The notes under the pieces were generated by a model. The model was not told the DNA's origin and searched no databases. It saw nothing but the letters and a program-made list of their open reading frames with translations. A stretch of 64,000 nucleotides of DNA, taken from Bradyrhizobium agreste. GTDB taxonomy: Bacteria > Pseudomonadota > Alphaproteobacteria > Rhizobiales > Xanthobacteraceae. A program made the translations under genes and the position numbers. Shown one piece after another: positions 16,630-25,446 of the stretch; position 1 is the first letter of the stretch; each line of letters opens with the position of its first letter. The stretch lies in assembly GCF_016031625.1 (NCBI RefSeq), contig NZ_JACCHP010000027.1, positions 20,113-84,112 on the forward strand. Direction: 5' to 3'.

Positions 16630-17694
16630 ATGGCGCGCAACATATTGATTCTCGGGGCTTCTTACGGCTCCCTGCTGGGCACGAAGCTGCTAATGGCCGG
16701 GCACAACGTGACCCTGGTCTGCCGCGCCAAGACCGCGGAGCTGATCAACCGCGACGGTACCGAGGTGCGCATCAAGTTGCGCGACGAGGCCGTGCACCGG
16801 GCCATCTTCTCCCGCAACCTCCCCGGCAAGCTCGATGCGGTGACGCCGGCTGATGTCGACCTCTCCCGCTACGATCTGGTCGGCCTCGCGATGCAGGAGC
16901 CGCAATACACCAACCACACGGTGCGCGTCCTCATGGTCAAGATCGCCACGGCGAAGCTGCCGTGCCTGTCGATCATGAACATGCCGCCCCTGCCCTATCT
17001 GAAGCGGATTCCGGCACTCGCCGGCATGGACCTCGAGGAGGCTTACACCAATGCGCAGGTGTGGGAGCGGTTCGAGCCGGGGCTGGTGACGCTGTGCTCG
17101 CCCGACCCGCAGGCCTTCCGTCCGCCGGAAGAAGCCGCCAACGTGCTGCATGTCGGCCTGCCCACCAATTTCAAGGCGTCGGTCTTCGCCGACGAGAAAC
17201 ACAACAAGCTGCTGCGCGAGCTGGAGGCCGACATCGACGCGGTGACACTCGACGGCCACGACGTACCGGTGAAGCTGAAAGTGTTCGATTCCCTGTTCGT
17301 GCCGCTGGCGAAATGGTCGATGCTGCTGACCGGCAATTACCGCTGCATCACGCCGAACGAGCCACAGTCGATCCGCGACGCCGTGCATGGCGATCTTAAG
17401 CGCTCGCAGACGATCTACGACCATGTCGACGCGATCGCCCGCCGCCTCGGCGCCGATCCGCAGGACCAGGTGCCGTTCGCGAAATACGCCAAGGCTGCCG
17501 AGAGCCTGCTCAAGCCGTCCTCGGCCGCGCGCGCGGTCGCGAGCGGCGCGCCCTTCATCGAGCGCGTTGACCTCCTGGTGAAGCTGATCTCGCATCAGCT
17601 CGGCGTACCCAATGCCGAGATCGACCGCACCGTCGACACCGTGGACCAGAAGCTGAACGAGAAGATCGTGCAGGGCGGCTCCGGCGCGCAGTAG
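16630..17694 (+). CDS. Ketopantoate reductase-like NAD(P)-binding protein
   Basis: The 354-residue product opens with a Rossmann motif in ILGASYGSLLGTKLLMAGHN and VTLVCRAKTAELI, the pattern of 2-dehydropantoate 2-reductase N-terminal domains, but with GASYGS in place of the usual GxGxxG. The C-terminal part is helical (AKYAKAAESLLKPSSAARAV). Its substrate is unknown; true PanE proteins are usually near 300 residues, so this is a longer paralogue. The start follows an AAGGGACGGAGC ribosome site. It is followed after 164 bases by the HerA-like gene on the same strand. Confidence 0.72.
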   Translation: MARNILILGASYGSLLGTKLLMAGHNVTLVCRAKTAELINRDGTEVRIKLRDEAVHRAIFSRNLPGKLDAVTPADVDLSRYDLVGLAMQEPQYTNHTVRVLMVKIATAKLPCLSIMNMPPLPYLKRIPALAGMDLEEAYTNAQVWERFEPGLVTLCSPDPQAFRPPEEAANVLHVGLPTNFKASVFADEKHNKLLRELEADIDAVTLDGHDVPVKLKVFDSLFVPLAKWSMLLTGNYRCITPNEPQSIRDAVHGDLKRSQTIYDHVDAIARRLGADPQDQVPFAKYAKAAESLLKPSSAARAVASGAPFIERVDLLVKLISHQLGVPNAEIDRTVDTVDQKLNEKIVQGGSGAQ

Positions 17695-17858
17695 CGCGGC
17701 TTCCAACGCCGGCGCTCAGGCGGAAGAATTGCAGCCAGGGCGGATGCTTTCCGGTTTTGGCGTGGGCAACACCGCCTGATTCGCGCTGGAGCGCTCGACG
17801 CGCCACCGCTGGATTGATAAGCCGCTGTCCGCGAATGACGGGACTTTGAGTCGGGGAC

Positions 17859-19373
17859 ATGACGGTTGCGATCGAGATGGGGCAGACCACGGCAGGCGCC
17901 GCGGCCGCCATGGACCTCGAGGAATTGCTGGCGACCCGTCTCCTGGTGCAGGGCAATTCGGGCTCCGGCAAGTCGCATCTGTTGCGGCGGCTGCTGGAGC
18001 AGAGCGCGCCCTGGGTGCAGCAGGCCATCATCGACCCCGAGGGCGACTTCGTCACGCTGGCCGAGCGGTTCGGCCATCTGGTGATCGAAGCCGAGGATCA
18101 CACCGAGCGGGGCCTTCAGGTCGCGGGCGAGCGCGCGCGGCTGCATCGTGTCTCCACCGTGCTCAATCTCGAAGGCCTCGATGCCGAGAACCAGATGCGG
18201 CGCGCAGCTGCCTTCCTCGGCGGGATGTTCGACGTCGAGCGCGACCATTGGTACCCGATGCTCGTCGTCGTCGACGAGGCGCAGCTGTTCGCGCCGGCGG
18301 TGGCGGGCGAGGTCTCGGACGAAGCGCGCAAACTCTCGCTCGGCGCCATGACCAATCTGATGTGCCGCGGCCGCAAGCGCGGGCTTGCCGGCATCATCGC
18401 GACCCAGCGCCTCGCCAAGCTCGCCAAGAACGTCGCGGCGGAAGCCTCCAACTTCCTGATGGGTCGCACCTTCCTCGACATCGACATGGCGCGCGCGGCC
18501 GACCTGCTCGGCATGGAACGGCGGCAGGCCGAAGCGTTCCGCGATCTCGAGCGCGGCCAGTTCATGGCGCTGGGACCTGCGCTGTCGCGCCGTCCGCTGC
18601 GGCTCAACATCGGCCCGACCGAGACCAGCCCGCGCAATTCGACGCCGCGGCTGATGCCGCTGCCCGAGGCCACGCTCGAAGATGCCCGCGCGGTCATCCT
18701 CGCCGCACCGCCGCCCGACGCCAGCCGGCCGCAGCGACGGCCGGCGCCGGATCTGCTCGAGCAGCTTCGCGCGGCGAAGGCCGCCGCGGTGCCGGAGGTT
18801 CGGCTAGAGGCGGTCGAGACGCCCGTCAGTGCCGAAGAGCTCGCCGAGCGGCGCGAGCGCGTGGATCGCACACTGCGCGCCGTGATGGCCGAGCCCGATG
18901 CCGGCTTCCGCGCCATCGGCGTGCTCTACCAGGAGTTCGTGGTCCGCTGCCGCATCGAGGGCTTGGGAGCGGCGGTGCCCGATCTCAACGAATTCCGGCG
19001 CATGCTGACGCATGCGCGCGCCGGGCTCGGCACCGACCTCACCGACGACGACGCTTGGCAGGACGTGGCGCTGCGCGCCTCGATTCTGCCCGACGACATG
19101 CAGGGCGTGTTCATGATGATCGCGCGCGCGGCCAAGGAAGGCTGGCCCTGCCCCGGCGATGCCGCGATCGCCCGCGCCTACGGCTCGCACTCGCTGCGCC
19201 GCGCGCAGCGCCTGCTCGGCTACATGGAGGAGCAGGGCCTGATCGTCGTCCAGCTCGACGGCGGCGGCCGCAGGATCGTGACGCTGGTGGAGCTCGCCTG
19301 GGCGACCGCGCCGGGCGATCCCAACGCCGATGATCAGCCGGTGGAGCAGGTCGCGAGCGCGGCGTCGGGTTGA
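17859..19373 (+). CDS. HerA/DUF87-like P-loop ATPase
   Basis: The 504-residue product has Walker A GNSGSGKSH (residues 32-40, Lys38) and Walker B MLVVVDEAQLF (Asp139-Glu140), followed by RKRGLAGIIATQRLAKLAKN, a sensor-like segment of HerA/FtsK-type ATPases. The C-terminal third is a predicted winged-helix region with RRAQRLLGYMEEQGLIVVQL. HerA family members pump DNA with the nuclease NurA, or act in defence systems, but no nuclease gene is adjacent here. It probably acts alone or with a distant partner. The start codon could also be the ATG at 17877. Confidence 0.75.
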   Translation: MTVAIEMGQTTAGAAAAMDLEELLATRLLVQGNSGSGKSHLLRRLLEQSAPWVQQAIIDPEGDFVTLAERFGHLVIEAEDHTERGLQVAGERARLHRVSTVLNLEGLDAENQMRRAAAFLGGMFDVERDHWYPMLVVVDEAQLFAPAVAGEVSDEARKLSLGAMTNLMCRGRKRGLAGIIATQRLAKLAKNVAAEASNFLMGRTFLDIDMARAADLLGMERRQAEAFRDLERGQFMALGPALSRRPLRLNIGPTETSPRNSTPRLMPLPEATLEDARAVILAAPPPDASRPQRRPAPDLLEQLRAAKAAAVPEVRLEAVETPVSAEELAERRERVDRTLRAVMAEPDAGFRAIGVLYQEFVVRCRIEGLGAAVPDLNEFRRMLTHARAGLGTDLTDDDAWQDVALRASILPDDMQGVFMMIARAAKEGWPCPGDAAIARAYGSHSLRRAQRLLGYMEEQGLIVVQLDGGGRRIVTLVELAWATAPGDPNADDQPVEQVASAASG

Positions 19374-19388
19374 CACGGATGGAGAGTC

Positions 19389-19510
19389 GTCATGCCCGGG
19401 CCTGTCCCGGGCATCCACGTTCTTCGTGCCAGGAGGCAAGACGTGGATGGCCGGGTCATAGGCGAGCGCAAGCGACGCCGTCCTTCGGACGGCTATGCCC
19501 GGCCATGACG
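19389..19510. repeat. Dispersed palindrome CGTCATGCCCGGG...CCGGCCATGACG
   Basis: The outer arms GTCATGCCCGGGCC and CCCGGCCATGAC, with internal GCATCCACGT and ACGTGGATGGC, make a long imperfect palindrome. I recognise the CCCGGGCATCCACG type as a common Bradyrhizobium intergenic repeat. It lies between the convergent HerA-like gene and livF, where a bidirectional hairpin could end both transcripts. Confidence 0.75.
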
Positions 19511-19530
19511 CGGAGAGGTCAACTACTGCG

Positions 19531-20268
19531 TCAGGCCGCCTCGGAGCCGCCGAGATAGGCGTCGCGGATGCGGGGGTCGTCCTTCAGCGCGCGCGCGGGC
19601 CCCGACAGCACGATCTTGCCGGTCTGCAGCACATAGGCCTCGTGCGCGATCTCGAGCGCGAGGCTGGCATTCTGCTCGACCATGAAGACCGAGACGCCGT
19701 CCTGGTTGATGGTGCGGATCAGCTCCAGCACGCGGTCGACGTAAAGCGGCGACAGGCCCATGGTCGGCTCGTCCATCACGATCATGCGGGGGCGGCTCAT
19801 CAGCGCGCGCGCCATCGCCACCATCTGCTGCTCGCCGCCGGAGAGCGAGCCGGCGCGCTGCGCCAGCCGCTGGCCGAGCTTTGGGAACAGCGTCAGCATC
19901 CGGTCGAGATCCTGCGCAACGGCGTCGCGGTCGTTGCGCACGAAGGCGCCCATCAGGATGTTCTCGCGCACGCTCATGTCGGCGAACAGCCGCCGCGCCT
20001 CCGGCACCGAGGCGATGCCGCGGCGGACGATCTGCGGCGTGGAAAGCCCGATCAGCGAGGCGCTGTCGAAGGTCACCTCGCCCGAGCGCGGCTTCACCAG
20101 GCCCAGGATGATCTTCATCGTCGTCGACTTGCCGCTCGCGTTGCCGCCGAGCAGGCAGACGATGTGGCCGCGCGCGACGGTGATCGACAGGTCGAAATGC
20201 ACCTGGGCCTGGCCGTAGAAGGTGTTGACGTTCGACAGAGCCAGCAGTGCTTCGGGTGCGCTCGTCAT
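19531..20268 (-). CDS. livF: Branched-chain amino acid-type ABC transporter ATPase, LivF-like
   Basis: The 245-residue product is one of two ATPases of a LIV-type importer. It has Walker A GGNASGKST, the signature LSGGEQQMVAMARALMSRPR, Walker B MIVMDEPTMGLSPLYVDRVL and the H-loop replaced by Gln-type VFMVEQNAS as in LivF proteins. Its start overlaps the livG stop by 4 bases. It is the last gene of the leftward operon that begins with the flavin monooxygenase at 26484. Substrate is unlikely to be simply leucine given the neighbouring genes. Confidence 0.9.
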   Translation of the reverse strand: MTSAPEALLALSNVNTFYGQAQVHFDLSITVARGHIVCLLGGNASGKSTTMKIILGLVKPRSGEVTFDSASLIGLSTPQIVRRGIASVPEARRLFADMSVRENILMGAFVRNDRDAVAQDLDRMLTLFPKLGQRLAQRAGSLSGGEQQMVAMARALMSRPRMIVMDEPTMGLSPLYVDRVLELIRTINQDGVSVFMVEQNASLALEIAHEAYVLQTGKIVLSGPARALKDDPRIRDAYLGGSEAA

Positions 20269-21113
20269 GCCGCGCTCTCCTGCTCGGTCGTTCCCGACAA
20301 GCCGTGGCCGAGATAGGCCTCGATCACGTTGGGATCGGTTCGCACCTGCTCGCCCGGCCCTTCCGCGATCTTCTTGCCCTCGTCCATGACGATGACGCGG
20401 TCGGACAGGCGCATCACCATCTCGAGCTTGTGCTCGATCAGGAGGATGGTCAGACCTTCGGCTTTCAATTCGGCGACGAGCGACTGCATCTCCGCGGTCT
20501 CGGTCGGGTTCATGCCGGCGGTGGGCTCGTCGAGCAGCAGCAGCCGCGGCTTCAGCGCGAGTGCGCGGGCGATCTCGACCCGGCGGCGGTTGGCATAGGA
20601 GAGGCTATAGGCGGGCTGGTCGATGCGCGGCAGCAGCCGTTCGCCGAAACGGGCGAGGATGGCCTTCACCTCCTCGCGCAGCCGCTCTTCCTCGGCCCTG
20701 ACGCTCGAGGGACGCAGCAGGGCCAGACCCAACTCCAGCAGCGGGCCGATCACCGGCACCGCCGGCTTCACGGCGCGCAGCCGCGTGTGCGCGCCGATCA
20801 GGACATTGTCCTTGACGCTGAGATTGCCGAACACGCGGCCGAGCTGGAAGGTGCGCGCGATGCCTTCGGCCGCGAGCCGCTCCGGCGATAGGCCGGTGAT
20901 GTCCTGCCCTTCGAAGCTGACGGTGCCGGCATCGGGCCGGTCAAGCCCGGTGACGAGATTGAACAGCGTCGTCTTGCCGGCGCCGTTCGGACCGATGATG
21001 CTGATCAGCTCGCCCTTGGCGAGGTCGAGGTCGATGGCGTCGACCGCGGTGAGGCCGCCGAAGCGGCGCGTCAGGCCGCGCAGGGACAGCATGGAGTGAA
21101 GCTGCTTCTCCAT
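20265..21113 (-). CDS. livG: Branched-chain amino acid-type ABC transporter ATPase, LivG-like
   Basis: The 282-residue product is the second ATPase of the importer. It has Walker A GPNGAGKTT, the LivG-type loop RTFQLGRVFGNLSVKDNVLI, the signature LSYANRRRVEIARALALKPR and Walker B LLLLDEPTAGMNPTETAEMQ. The signature LSYANRR replaces LSGG(E/Q)QR, as in many LivG proteins, so it is not a defect. It overlaps the permease gene by 1 base at 21113 and livF by 4 bases. Confidence 0.9.
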   Translation of the reverse strand: MEKQLHSMLSLRGLTRRFGGLTAVDAIDLDLAKGELISIIGPNGAGKTTLFNLVTGLDRPDAGTVSFEGQDITGLSPERLAAEGIARTFQLGRVFGNLSVKDNVLIGAHTRLRAVKPAVPVIGPLLELGLALLRPSSVRAEEERLREEVKAILARFGERLLPRIDQPAYSLSYANRRRVEIARALALKPRLLLLDEPTAGMNPTETAEMQSLVAELKAEGLTILLIEHKLEMVMRLSDRVIVMDEGKKIAEGPGEQVRTDPNVIEAYLGHGLSGTTEQESAA

Positions 21114-22936
21114 CAGATCGTCCCCAACAGGCCCTGCGGCCTGAACCGCACCAGCAACAAGAGAACGATGCCGTAGATCAGGATGCGATACTCCGCCGCG
21201 ATCCGGAACACCTCGGGCAGGCCGACCAGCGCGACCGACCCGACGATGGCGCCGACGACATTGCCGAGGCCGCCGAGGATGACGACGGTCAGCGCGAGGA
21301 TCGATTGCTGCGTGTTGAAGGTCTCGTGGTTGATGTAGGAATAGAGATGCGCGGCGATGCCGCCGCTGACGCCGGCGGCGAAGCCGCCGAAGATGAAGGC
21401 CAGCGACTTGTAGCGGTTCAGGCTGAGGCCATAGGCGCGCGCGGCGATGTCGTCGTCACGGATGGCGCGAAAGCTGCGGCCGAGATGCGAGGTGAGCAGC
21501 CGCCCCTGCAGCAGCGCCAGCACGACCATCACCGCAAGGCTGAACCAGTACACCGAGGACGGGCTGATCAGGTCATAGCCGAACAGCGTCAGCGGCGGGA
21601 TGCCGGAGATGCCAATCGGGCCGCGCGTCACGCTCTCCCAATTCAGGATCACCAGCGACACGATCTCGCCGATCGCAAGCGTCGCGATCGACACATAGTG
21701 CCCGCGCAGGCGGAAGGACGGCGAGATCAGGAGCGTGCCGAGCGCAGCGCTCATCAGGCCGCCGCCGACGATGGCGAGGCCGACCGGGACGTTGAGGGTC
21801 AGCGACAGCAACGCCGACGTATAGGCGCCGATCGCCAGCAGCGCGGCGTGTCCGAGCGAGACCTGCCCCATCGTGCCCGCAACCAGCGTCAGGCTGAGCG
21901 CGAGCATGCCGAGCAGCCAGGCATTGATCAGGGTCTGGAGCACGTAGAAGGACACCGGGAAGAGCGGCAGCACCGCGAAGATTGCCGCGGCGACGGCCAG
22001 CGCCCAGCGCGGAATGCGCAAGGGCCGGCTCGGCGCGATGAAGGTGCCGGTGAGCGGCTCGGGCGGCGCCTGCCGGGTGCTGGCGAACAGGCCGTTCGGC
22101 CGCAGCACCAGGACGACGACCAGCAGGAGGAAGGCGAACAGGTTGCGATAGCTGGTGCCGAACACGGCAACGCCGTAGCTCTCGACGAGGCCCAGCAGCA
22201 GGCTGCCGATCACCGCGCCAGGCACGTTGCCGGCGCCGCCGACAACTTCGGCGACGACGCCCTTCAGCGTCGCCTGCAGGCTCATCGCCGTGTCGATCTG
22301 ATTGTAGTACATGCCGACCAGCATGCCGGAGACGCCGCCGAGCGCCGCCGCGATGCCGAACACCGCCTGGTTGACGCGGTTGACGTCGACGCCCATCTGC
22401 ATCGCGGCGTCGCGGTCCTGCGACGCCGCGCGCACGGCCCAGCCGAGCTTGCTGTAGCGCAGGAACACGAACAGCAGCAGCGCGCTGGTGATGCCGACGC
22501 CGGCGATGAGCAGATCGAGCGGCCCGATCGTGCCGCCGCCGAGCTGGAAGCGTACGTCCGGCAGCTGGCTCGGCAACGCGCGCGGATTGGGCGAGAAGGT
22601 CAGCATCACCAATTGATCGAGCACGAAGCTGATGCCGATGGTCGCGAGCAGCGGGGCGATCCGCACCGAGTTCTGCAGCGGCCGCAGGCCGAACCGCTCG
22701 ATGACCAGGCCGACCAGTGCGGCGGCCGCCGCCACCACGATGATGGTGAGCGGCAGCGGCGTATGCAGCTGCATCACCGCGACCCAGCCGATATAGGCGC
22801 CGACCAGATAAATCGAGCCTTGCGCGAAGTTGATCAGCCGGCTGACGCCGAAGATCAGCGCTAGCCCGACCGCGACCAGCGCATAGACATTGCCGATGAT
22901 CAGCCCGTTAATCGTGTAGTCGAACCAGGAAGACAC
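21113..22936 (-). CDS. Fused LivH-LivM ABC transporter permease
   Basis: This single 607-residue protein contains both permeases of a LIV-type importer. Residues 1-300 are LivH-like (NGLIIGNVYALVAVGLALIF, then VSRLINFAQGSIYLVGAYIG, and GVVAEVVGGAGNVPGAVIGS). Residues 310-607 are LivM-like (TMGQVSLGHAALLAIGAYTS, RAIRDDDIAARAYGLSLNRY and VGLPEVFRIAAEYRILIYGI). A cytoplasmic linker at about 285-310 joins them. Each half has the usual set of membrane helices. No stop or frameshift separates them, so the fusion is real in this sequence. The encoded channel would need only one polypeptide for both halves. Confidence 0.9.
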   Translation of the reverse strand: MSSWFDYTINGLIIGNVYALVAVGLALIFGVSRLINFAQGSIYLVGAYIGWVAVMQLHTPLPLTIIVVAAAAALVGLVIERFGLRPLQNSVRIAPLLATIGISFVLDQLVMLTFSPNPRALPSQLPDVRFQLGGGTIGPLDLLIAGVGITSALLLFVFLRYSKLGWAVRAASQDRDAAMQMGVDVNRVNQAVFGIAAALGGVSGMLVGMYYNQIDTAMSLQATLKGVVAEVVGGAGNVPGAVIGSLLLGLVESYGVAVFGTSYRNLFAFLLLVVVLVLRPNGLFASTRQAPPEPLTGTFIAPSRPLRIPRWALAVAAAIFAVLPLFPVSFYVLQTLINAWLLGMLALSLTLVAGTMGQVSLGHAALLAIGAYTSALLSLTLNVPVGLAIVGGGLMSAALGTLLISPSFRLRGHYVSIATLAIGEIVSLVILNWESVTRGPIGISGIPPLTLFGYDLISPSSVYWFSLAVMVVLALLQGRLLTSHLGRSFRAIRDDDIAARAYGLSLNRYKSLAFIFGGFAAGVSGGIAAHLYSYINHETFNTQQSILALTVVILGGLGNVVGAIVGSVALVGLPEVFRIAAEYRILIYGIVLLLLVRFRPQGLLGTI

Positions 22937-22992
22937 GCAGCGTTCCTAATGAGGGATGAAGGCGGCCGGAGCGGTGCGCTCCGGCCATCGGG

Positions 22993-24150
22993 TCAGGTCG
23001 GCTTGCCGTCCCAGAGGGTGAACTGGCCCTTGCGCACGACGAGCTCGGCGTTCATGGCGCCCTTGACGCGGCGGCTCTCGACGTCGAACGTCGCCTTTCC
23101 GAAGATGACGCTGGAGACGTCCTTGACCTTGGCGAAGGCATCGCGAATGGCGCGGCGGTCGGTGCCGCCGATCTTCACCACGGCCGCGGCCATGTTCATC
23201 GCGTCATAGGAATAGGCGTTGAAGGCGTCGGGCTCCTGCCCGTTGTACTTGGCCTTGAAGCCCTCGATGAACTTCCGCACCTCGGGCCGCGGATCCTGCG
23301 GGAAATAGCGCGTGCCGAGATGGACGTCCTCGACCGCCTCGCCGCCGAGCTCCAGGAATTTGGGCGAGTAGACCGAGCTTGCCGCGCAGATCGTCTGCTT
23401 CAGCCCGACCTGACGGGCCTGGCGCGCGATCAGCGCGCCGTCGGAATAATAGGAGATCAGGATCAGCCCGTCCGGGCTGGCGTCGCGCACGCGCACAAGG
23501 GTGGAGCGGAAGTCGCGCTCTTCCGCGATGTAGCCCTCGGTGACCGCGATCTCCGCGCCGTATTCCTTGGCCGCCTTGACGAAATGGTCGCGGCTGGTGC
23601 GACCCCAATCAGTGTTGAGGTGCAGCACCGCGAGCTTCTTCAGGCCGAGCCGCCTGACGGCGTAGGACGCCAGCAGCGGCTGCTCGTCGGCCTGGCTCAC
23701 GGACGTGCTCCACATGAAGTCGCCGCCCTTGGTGAAGTCGGGGTGCGAATTGGTGAAGCCGAACTGCACGAGGCCGCCGCGCTGATAGATCGGCGAAGCC
23801 GCCATCGAGGCGGGACTGGAGAAATCGCCGAGCTCCATGACGATGCGGGGATCGGAGACGAATTTCTGGGCAATCGCCACCGACTGGCGCGGATCGCTCT
23901 GGCTGTCCTCGAACTGGTAGGCGAGCTTGCGGCCGTTGATGCCGCCGGCGGCGTGGATCTCGTCGAGCGCGAGGTCAAAGCCCTGCTTCCACTGCGCGCC
24001 ATATTGCGCGTTCGGTCCCGTGAGGGGGCCGCTGATGCCGAGCAGGATCGGCTCGGCGGATTGCGCAAGCGCCGCGCGCGAGAAGGCCGTGCCCGCCATC
24101 ATGGCGGCGAGCGAGCCTTTGACCAGGGTGCGACGATCGATGTTGCTCAT
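22993..24150 (-). CDS. LIV-type ABC transporter substrate-binding protein
   Basis: This 385-residue periplasmic protein (family Peripla_BP_6) captures the substrate for the LivHM-LivGF importer. It has an N-terminal RRTLVKGSLAAMMAGTAF signal with a twin-arginine look and cleavage near ALAQSAEP. The mature start is ILLGISGPLTGPNAQYGAQW, then FDLALDEIHAAGGINGRKLA and YQFEDSQSDPRQSVAIAQKF, all classic for the family. The start at 24150 was chosen over the ATG at 24201 because the signal peptide begins there. It is 72 bases downstream of the alkylhydroperoxidase gene. Confidence 0.92.
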   Translation of the reverse strand: MSNIDRRTLVKGSLAAMMAGTAFSRAALAQSAEPILLGISGPLTGPNAQYGAQWKQGFDLALDEIHAAGGINGRKLAYQFEDSQSDPRQSVAIAQKFVSDPRIVMELGDFSSPASMAASPIYQRGGLVQFGFTNSHPDFTKGGDFMWSTSVSQADEQPLLASYAVRRLGLKKLAVLHLNTDWGRTSRDHFVKAAKEYGAEIAVTEGYIAEERDFRSTLVRVRDASPDGLILISYYSDGALIARQARQVGLKQTICAASSVYSPKFLELGGEAVEDVHLGTRYFPQDPRPEVRKFIEGFKAKYNGQEPDAFNAYSYDAMNMAAAVVKIGGTDRRAIRDAFAKVKDVSSVIFGKATFDVESRRVKGAMNAELVVRKGQFTLWDGKPT

Positions 24151-24222
24151 GCACGGCTCCATCCATTCCAGTTGATACGAGTCAGTTGATACAAGCAGCA
24201 ATTCTCGTGCCGGTGAGATTGC

Positions 24223-24798
24223 CTATTTCGAGGGCTCGCCGAGCGACAGCATCAGCCGGTTCGCCCAGTTGAAGAACGCGGCGCCGTTGATGACGTCGAC
24301 GATCTCGGCGTCGTCGAGACCGGCGCGGCGCAGCTCGGCGATATTGTCTGGCCCGAATGCGATCGGCGTGGCGGCCATCGCCACCGAGGCCTTGACCACC
24401 GCATTCCAGCGCTCGCCGAGATCGGCCCCGACGCCCTCATCGAGCAGGCGCTGCACGTCGTCGCGGCGCTTGGAATAGGTGCTGGCGAAGCGCGCATGCA
24501 CGGAAGCGCAATAGATGCAGCCGTTGTAGCGCGAGGTGGCAGCCGCTGCGAGCTCGCGCTCGGCGCGCGGCAGGCCGTCGGCGACGTTGTAGAAGATGTC
24601 CTTGTCGGTCTTGGTGCGGGCTTCCAGCACTTCGGGATCGCGCACCAAGAGACGAAAATATTCCGACTTGGCACGGGCGCGGTCGACGAGGCCCGCGTAG
24701 TGCCGCTCGGTCAGCTCGGCCTCGGGCAGCGGGTCGATCCACGAGACCCAGCCGAGCTCGTCCTGGGTGAAGACGACGGGCGGATTGACGGTGCTCAT
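24223..24798 (-). CDS. Alkylhydroperoxidase (CMD-fold) protein, resembles Avi_7169 family
   Basis: The 191-residue product has an AhpD-like carboxymuconolactone-decarboxylase fold with the catalytic motif CIYCASVHAR, where CxxC and the His match the peroxidase proton-relay site. Other features are the N-terminal DELGWVSWIDPLPEAELTER and the C-terminal INGAAFFNWANRLMLSLGEP. I recall a family of AhpD-domain proteins (Avi_7169) that travels with a CMD protein (Avi_7170), a luciferase-like monooxygenase and ABC transporter genes; this operon shows that set. Its start overlaps the stop of the upstream CMD gene as ATGA. Likely reduces a peroxide formed by the flavin enzyme, which is an inference. 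Confidence 0.85.
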   Translation of the reverse strand: MSTVNPPVVFTQDELGWVSWIDPLPEAELTERHYAGLVDRARAKSEYFRLLVRDPEVLEARTKTDKDIFYNVADGLPRAERELAAAATSRYNGCIYCASVHARFASTYSKRRDDVQRLLDEGVGADLGERWNAVVKASVAMAATPIAFGPDNIAELRRAGLDDAEIVDVINGAAFFNWANRLMLSLGEPSK

Positions 24799-25412
24799 GA
24801 TCGGGCCTCCGACGTACTTGCGGCGGCGAGCGTGCGCAAGCCGCTGACGACGCGGACCTGGAACGACAGGAACGCAACGAGCTGCGAGAACGTGACGATG
24901 CCGGTGGTCGACCAGCCGGAGGCCAACAGCGCCTTCATGTCGGCGGATGCGGCATCGCGGGGGTGGAAGACCAGGAGATGCGCATGCTCAAGCGCCGCGA
25001 CAAGCCGCTCGCCGAGGACAGGCTTGCGCTCCGCGCTGACGCGATAGACCAAGCCGGCCTTGCTCTCGATCGACAACGGACCGGCCGGATAGGCGCCGTA
25101 TGGGCCCGAGGTCTTGCCGTGCTCAATCTCGGCCTTGATCGCTTCGACCAGTGCCGCGCCATCCGTAGTCGCGGCGAGCTTGTCGCGATAGAAGGCGGCG
25201 ACGGGGGACTCACCATGCAGCCCGGTCACGAAGGCCGCGACCGCGGCGCGTTCGGCCAGCGGAAAATCGCCCGCATCGATCGGCTCGAACAGGGCGAGAT
25301 AGCTCTTCTGCGCATTCTCGCGCGCCTGCAGGCGGCGCGCGCGGATGGCGTCGAGGGTAGAGCCGGGCTCGATGCCGGCGAGCGTGTCGATGATGTCTTG
25401 CGTACCCATCAT
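24795..25412 (-). CDS. CMD-domain protein, resembles Avi_7170 family
   Basis: The 205-residue product belongs to the same AhpD/CMD superfamily as the next gene but lacks the CxxC active site, so a peroxidase role is doubtful. Visible parts are the N-terminal DIIDTLAGIEPGSTLDAIRA, a helical core with ERAAVAAFVTGLHGESPVAA and the C-terminal GIVTFSQLVAFLSFQVRVVS. It sits second in the operon, between the luciferase-like monooxygenase and the CxxC-bearing paralogue, with an ATGA overlap to the latter. It may form a hetero-complex with that partner; this is inferred. Confidence 0.8.
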   Translation of the reverse strand: MMGTQDIIDTLAGIEPGSTLDAIRARRLQARENAQKSYLALFEPIDAGDFPLAERAAVAAFVTGLHGESPVAAFYRDKLAATTDGAALVEAIKAEIEHGKTSGPYGAYPAGPLSIESKAGLVYRVSAERKPVLGERLVAALEHAHLLVFHPRDAASADMKALLASGWSTTGIVTFSQLVAFLSFQVRVVSGLRTLAAASTSEARS

Positions 25413-25446
25413 TCAGCCTTGTGCAAAGCGACTCTATTCATTCCGG

